A stretch of 64,000 nt of DNA, from assembly GCA_004295085.1 (NCBI GenBank), contig SHNF01000002.1, positions 372,001 through 436,000 of the forward strand. Reading direction: 5' to 3'. Both the position numbers and the translations under genes were made by a program. This stretch comes from Planctomycetota bacterium (GTDB lineage: Bacteria; Planctomycetota; UBA1135). Numbering within the stretch: the stretch's first letter is position 1; every line of letters begins with the position of its first letter. The notes below the pieces were generated by a model. That model searched no databases, was not told the origin of the DNA, and was given only the letters and a program-made list of their open reading frames with translations. Below, in pieces: positions 61,328 through 64,000 of the stretch.

Positions 61328-63094
61328 CTACTCGCCCAGCACTTTGATGAAGATGCGCTTGTTAGGGAACACTGGGCCCTTGTCGGACTGTTGTTCCCAA
61401 GTGAGCACCGTAAGGTGGGGCTTCACTCCGGCGGCGTAGTAGGCATAGTCGGCTGCTACGTGGCCAAGAAAGTTATCCTGCCGTACGACGTCATCCGGAG
61501 GATCGACCGTGTCGTCTGCAAAGGCATCCTGTCTCCAAATGACGCACTGGTCCGGATCAGGCCCAGTGTCCAGTTGTTCCCAGTAGCAGCGCCGGTATCC
61601 GCCGCTGCCAGCGACGACAATTGGGCGAACTTGATTGTCGGTGTCGTCAAGTCGGGGGTGATTGAAGCCAGTATCAGCGTTGTAATCGTGCAGGATGGTC
61701 AGGCTTCCCGCGCTAACCATCCACTCCTGGAGCGTGACATCACCGTTGTTCAGAGGAAAGGCGCTCGGACCTAGAATGTACGTGAGGAAGAAGCTATTAC
61801 TTCCGAATGCTGAAAGCATCGGCCGTCGACGGTATCCATCATCTGGACCCGTACTGTAATCCCATATGGTTTGGTAAGACGGAAGGTCCCACCCTCCGCT
61901 CTCCGTAAGGAAAGCAAGTCGAATCCTTCCTCTGAAGCTGGTATGGCCCTGAAAGCCGGGAGAATAGGCTTGGTCTTCCAAAATGGCGGCAAAAGAGTCT
62001 TCGTCAGCACCACGCACGAGTTCCGGAAGAACGAGGCCGCCAGTATCAATTATGAAGTTGGAGCCGTCTTTGGCGGTCCAGCCGTCAAAGTGCACAGTCT
62101 TCATGACGTCGCCGGGGACCAGCTGGACGGTGCCTGCACCCGCAGGATCCACGAACCTGCATTCCACAAGGTGCACATCAAAGTCACGGCTGCCATCTCC
62201 AATGTCGAGGTCATTATAGCCGTCATCCATCACTGCGTTCAAGGTTAGGCCTCCTGCCCGTTTCTGCTCCACGAAAAGCACCACGACTTGAGGATCCTCC
62301 ACGAGCGGCGTACTGAGGTCGTCCTCCCAGCGCATCGCAACGTCAGCTACGCCAGCACACTCATCCACCTTGATCGCTACAGTCGCGCTGGAGCTGGAAG
62401 AGAGCGGGAAACCAGCACCTGCGAAACCAGCGCCTCCACCCGTGAGCCCATGAACACCAACACTGGCAGTGCTGCCAGTGCCATTCTTTCTGACCCAGAC
62501 GCACTCGGTAATCGCTGGGTCATTGGGGATCGTAGTGCCTCCCGGGCCATATCCTGCCGTGTAATAAGTCCGGGTCCATACAACACAGAAGTACTCACCG
62601 ACCGCCGTAACAGATGGGCGCTCGCACTTGTTACTAGCAGGACCGATGAGCAACGGGTCAACGTCATTCGTATTGTACGTGGTGTCGCCAAGCAACGACA
62701 CGTACTCTCCGGTGTTGGGATAGCCACCAATGGCCGTCCAGACATGCTGCCCCAATCCATCGAAGCTATGCTCTAAGTACATCGCCTCCACATGCTTGAC
62801 CGCTGGCCTCGGATTAGGTTGAGCCTCAAAGTCCGATTGGATGACATCAGAATGCCAAACAACAAGGATGTCCAAGGTCTCAGGGCTAATGGCTACCGTG
62901 GCATGATCCGCTTCTCGATTCGGCTCGCCGGCGTAATTGGACGTGCCGAATCCCCCGCCAGTGCCCTGGAAGACTGGTAGCTCTTCCCCCTTTTGTGAAG
63001 TGGTTAAGGTCAGGCTAATTGGAGACGCCTGGGGCAGCGCGCTATCGAGCGCAGGGGCTATGGTCAACAAGGAAAGAAGGAACGACGGGGACAT
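61328..63094 (-). CDS. Secreted protein of unknown function in low-GC segment
   Basis: 588 residues from ATG 63094 (SPSFLLSLLTIAPALDSALPQ signal). Family not recognised. Mature part beta-rich with repeated units around TVAISPETLDILVVWHSD, VTAVGEYFCVVWTRTYY and VAIKVDECAGVADVAMRW that could be propeller blades. GC content and codon use (many A/T third positions) differ clearly from all genes before 61.2 kb, suggesting transfer. No clear Shine-Dalgarno. Followed by a terminator hairpin. Confidence 0.8.
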   Translation of the reverse strand: MSPSFLLSLLTIAPALDSALPQASPISLTLTTSQKGEELPVFQGTGGGFGTSNYAGEPNREADHATVAISPETLDILVVWHSDVIQSDFEAQPNPRPAVKHVEAMYLEHSFDGLGQHVWTAIGGYPNTGEYVSLLGDTTYNTNDVDPLLIGPASNKCERPSVTAVGEYFCVVWTRTYYTAGYGPGGTTIPNDPAITECVWVRKNGTGSTASVGVHGLTGGGAGFAGAGFPLSSSSSATVAIKVDECAGVADVAMRWEDDLSTPLVEDPQVVVLFVEQKRAGGLTLNAVMDDGYNDLDIGDGSRDFDVHLVECRFVDPAGAGTVQLVPGDVMKTVHFDGWTAKDGSNFIIDTGGLVLPELVRGADEDSFAAILEDQAYSPGFQGHTSFRGRIRLAFLTESGGWDLPSYQTIWDYSTGPDDGYRRRPMLSAFGSNSFFLTYILGPSAFPLNNGDVTLQEWMVSAGSLTILHDYNADTGFNHPRLDDTDNQVRPIVVAGSGGYRRCYWEQLDTGPDPDQCVIWRQDAFADDTVDPPDDVVRQDNFLGHVAADYAYYAAGVKPHLTVLTWEQQSDKGPVFPNKRIFIKVLGE

Positions 63095-63475
63095 GAACTG
63101 TGCTTGAACTGCTCCCTTGCAGGGTTTCCGGGGCAACGAGAAGGAGGTGGATGGATCGGCTCGCTAGACCTTCTCACCTACAGCCGAGTCCCATAGTATA
63201 CCACATGGACCGGTTGGCAGACCAGGATTTGCCGTGGAGGGCGTAGTTGGCGCCGTCGGCGAGAGATACATGCCCGTTGCTGGGCTATGGTGGAATCCGG
63301 AGCAGCGTCCTTTAACTTTCCGAGCGTGATCGTCGGGCTCATCCGGCACAGTCTGTTTTGAAGGCATCCTTTCTGGGGCTACGCAGAGCGGATACCCGGC
63401 GCCTGGCCGAAGGGCTTCGCACTGTGGTAGGCTATGCGGTCGAAAACCTTAACCGGCCCCAGTTCGGAGGACCTC
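63095..63475. other. 381-base divergent intergenic region
   Basis: Lower GC than most of the window. It holds the promoters of two divergent exoprotein genes. CATAGTATACCACATGG around 63190 is AT-rich enough for a promoter on either strand. Small open frames are Arg-rich or lack support. No RNA gene seen. Confidence 0.5.
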
Positions 63476-64000
63476 ATGAGCACGCGCGCCTTACTAACAC
63501 TCCTGGTTTCTGTGGCCCTTTGTCTCACTACCGGTATAGCTTCGGCGCAAGACATGATCGCCGTCGACTTTGATAGCCAAATCTACGGCATTGATTCGAA
63601 TACGGGCGCCACCTGGGCCATAGCACCAGGCGAAAATCTTCTCATCAACTCAATGGCGAAGAACAGCGCCGGCCAGATCTACGTTGCCGGCAGTGATGCT
63701 TCGGGAGTCGGCCACGCACCGTTAGCCTTGCTCGACCTGGACAGGGCGCGTTTCACCATAGTCGCGGATGTGCCGCTCCAGACGATCCGCGGCATGGCTT
63801 TTGGGTCTGGCGATGTACTCTATGCAATCGAGAGCGGCTTCGCCGATATTGATGATCTCTACACGATTGACCCGCTAACTGGCATGGTCCAGTTTGTTGG
63901 CTCAACCGGCCACACTGCCATTCAATCACTTGCCTACTGGAACGGTCTCTTATATGCCTACGATAATGCGAATTTGGTGCCCGGTCCTGGCCTCGTGACC
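63476..64000 (+). CDS. Secreted protein of unknown function, 3' end outside window
   Basis: At least 175 residues. ATG 63476 preceded by CGGAGGACCTC, a strong ribosome site. Signal peptide LLTLLVSVALCLTTGIASAQ. The mature part has propeller-like repeats with a Y-x-I-D pattern (SQIYGIDSNTG, QIYVAGSDASG, VLYAIESG, DLYTIDPLTGMVQFVG), as in proteins that report position or time, often with a C-terminal sorting tag. Codon use matches the low-GC neighbour. Confidence 0.8.
   Translation, partial: MSTRALLTLLVSVALCLTTGIASAQDMIAVDFDSQIYGIDSNTGATWAIAPGENLLINSMAKNSAGQIYVAGSDASGVGHAPLALLDLDRARFTIVADVPLQTIRGMAFGSGDVLYAIESGFADIDDLYTIDPLTGMVQFVGSTGHTAIQSLAYWNGLLYAYDNANLVPGPGLVT

Overview
The window is about 72% GC over most of its length, gene-dense and bacterial. 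Its gene content points to a planctomycete-like lineage, inferred from family composition and not from a marker gene: giant Ser/Thr kinases fused to a formylglycine-generating-enzyme (FGE-sulfatase) domain, ThuA plus DUF1080 hydrolases, a Tat-exported Gfo/Idh/MocA oxidoreductase, a DUF6807 (PmoA-like) protein, many FG-GAP/VCBS propellers, a HEAT-repeat exoprotein and large TPR/terpenoid-cyclase proteins. No rRNA, tRNA or CRISPR array was seen.

Layout. 1-7.3 kb: the 5' end of moaA, then two copies of a module made of a small membrane protein convergent with a kinase-FGE gene. 7.4-11.5 kb: a compact minus-strand operon (ThuA/DUF1080, lipoprotein, Thr/Ser dehydratase, Rieske protein, small protein). 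11.5-14.7 kb: EamA transporter, RRM protein and two FKBP-type isomerases. 14.8-18.7 kb: carbohydrate genes (cupin lipoprotein, Gfo/Idh, concanavalin-like lipoprotein, DUF6807). 18.8-24.5 kb: copper-amine-oxidase-like exoprotein, unknown exoprotein, HEAT protein, a MITE-like element and DoxX. 24.5-31.5 kb: FG-GAP genes, two of them fragments, and an ATP-grasp enzyme. 31.5-36.6 kb: small envelope proteins, an MFS carrier and an Asp-box exoprotein. 36.6-45.3 kb: a Tol/Exb-like operon whose fourth gene fuses a TolB-like propeller, a TonB-like membrane anchor and a cyclase-type toroid. 45.5-54.2 kb: BamE-like lipoprotein, VCBS protein, GH38 mannosidase with a sugar kinase, Ig-fold protein and PrsW protease.

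54.3-56.6 kb holds the most striking signal: two tandem LolA/DUF2092-like + thioredoxin (TlpA) fusion genes, each interrupted by one in-frame TGA exactly where the first redox cysteine should be (U-G-G-C), with conserved hairpins just downstream. I read them as selenoproteins. 56.6-61.2 kb: plsC and a beta-oxidation operon (thiolase, acyl-CoA dehydrogenase, HSDL2-like SDR). From about 61.3 kb to the end the base composition falls sharply in GC and encodes two secreted proteins of unknown function, suggesting recent acquisition.

Gene starts fall into two styles: Shine-Dalgarno starts (kinase 1, FKBPs, thiolase, selenoprotein 1) and probable leaderless starts with a TANNNT box 6-9 nt before the start codon (ten genes), including divergent pairs whose start codons lie only 17-26 nt apart.
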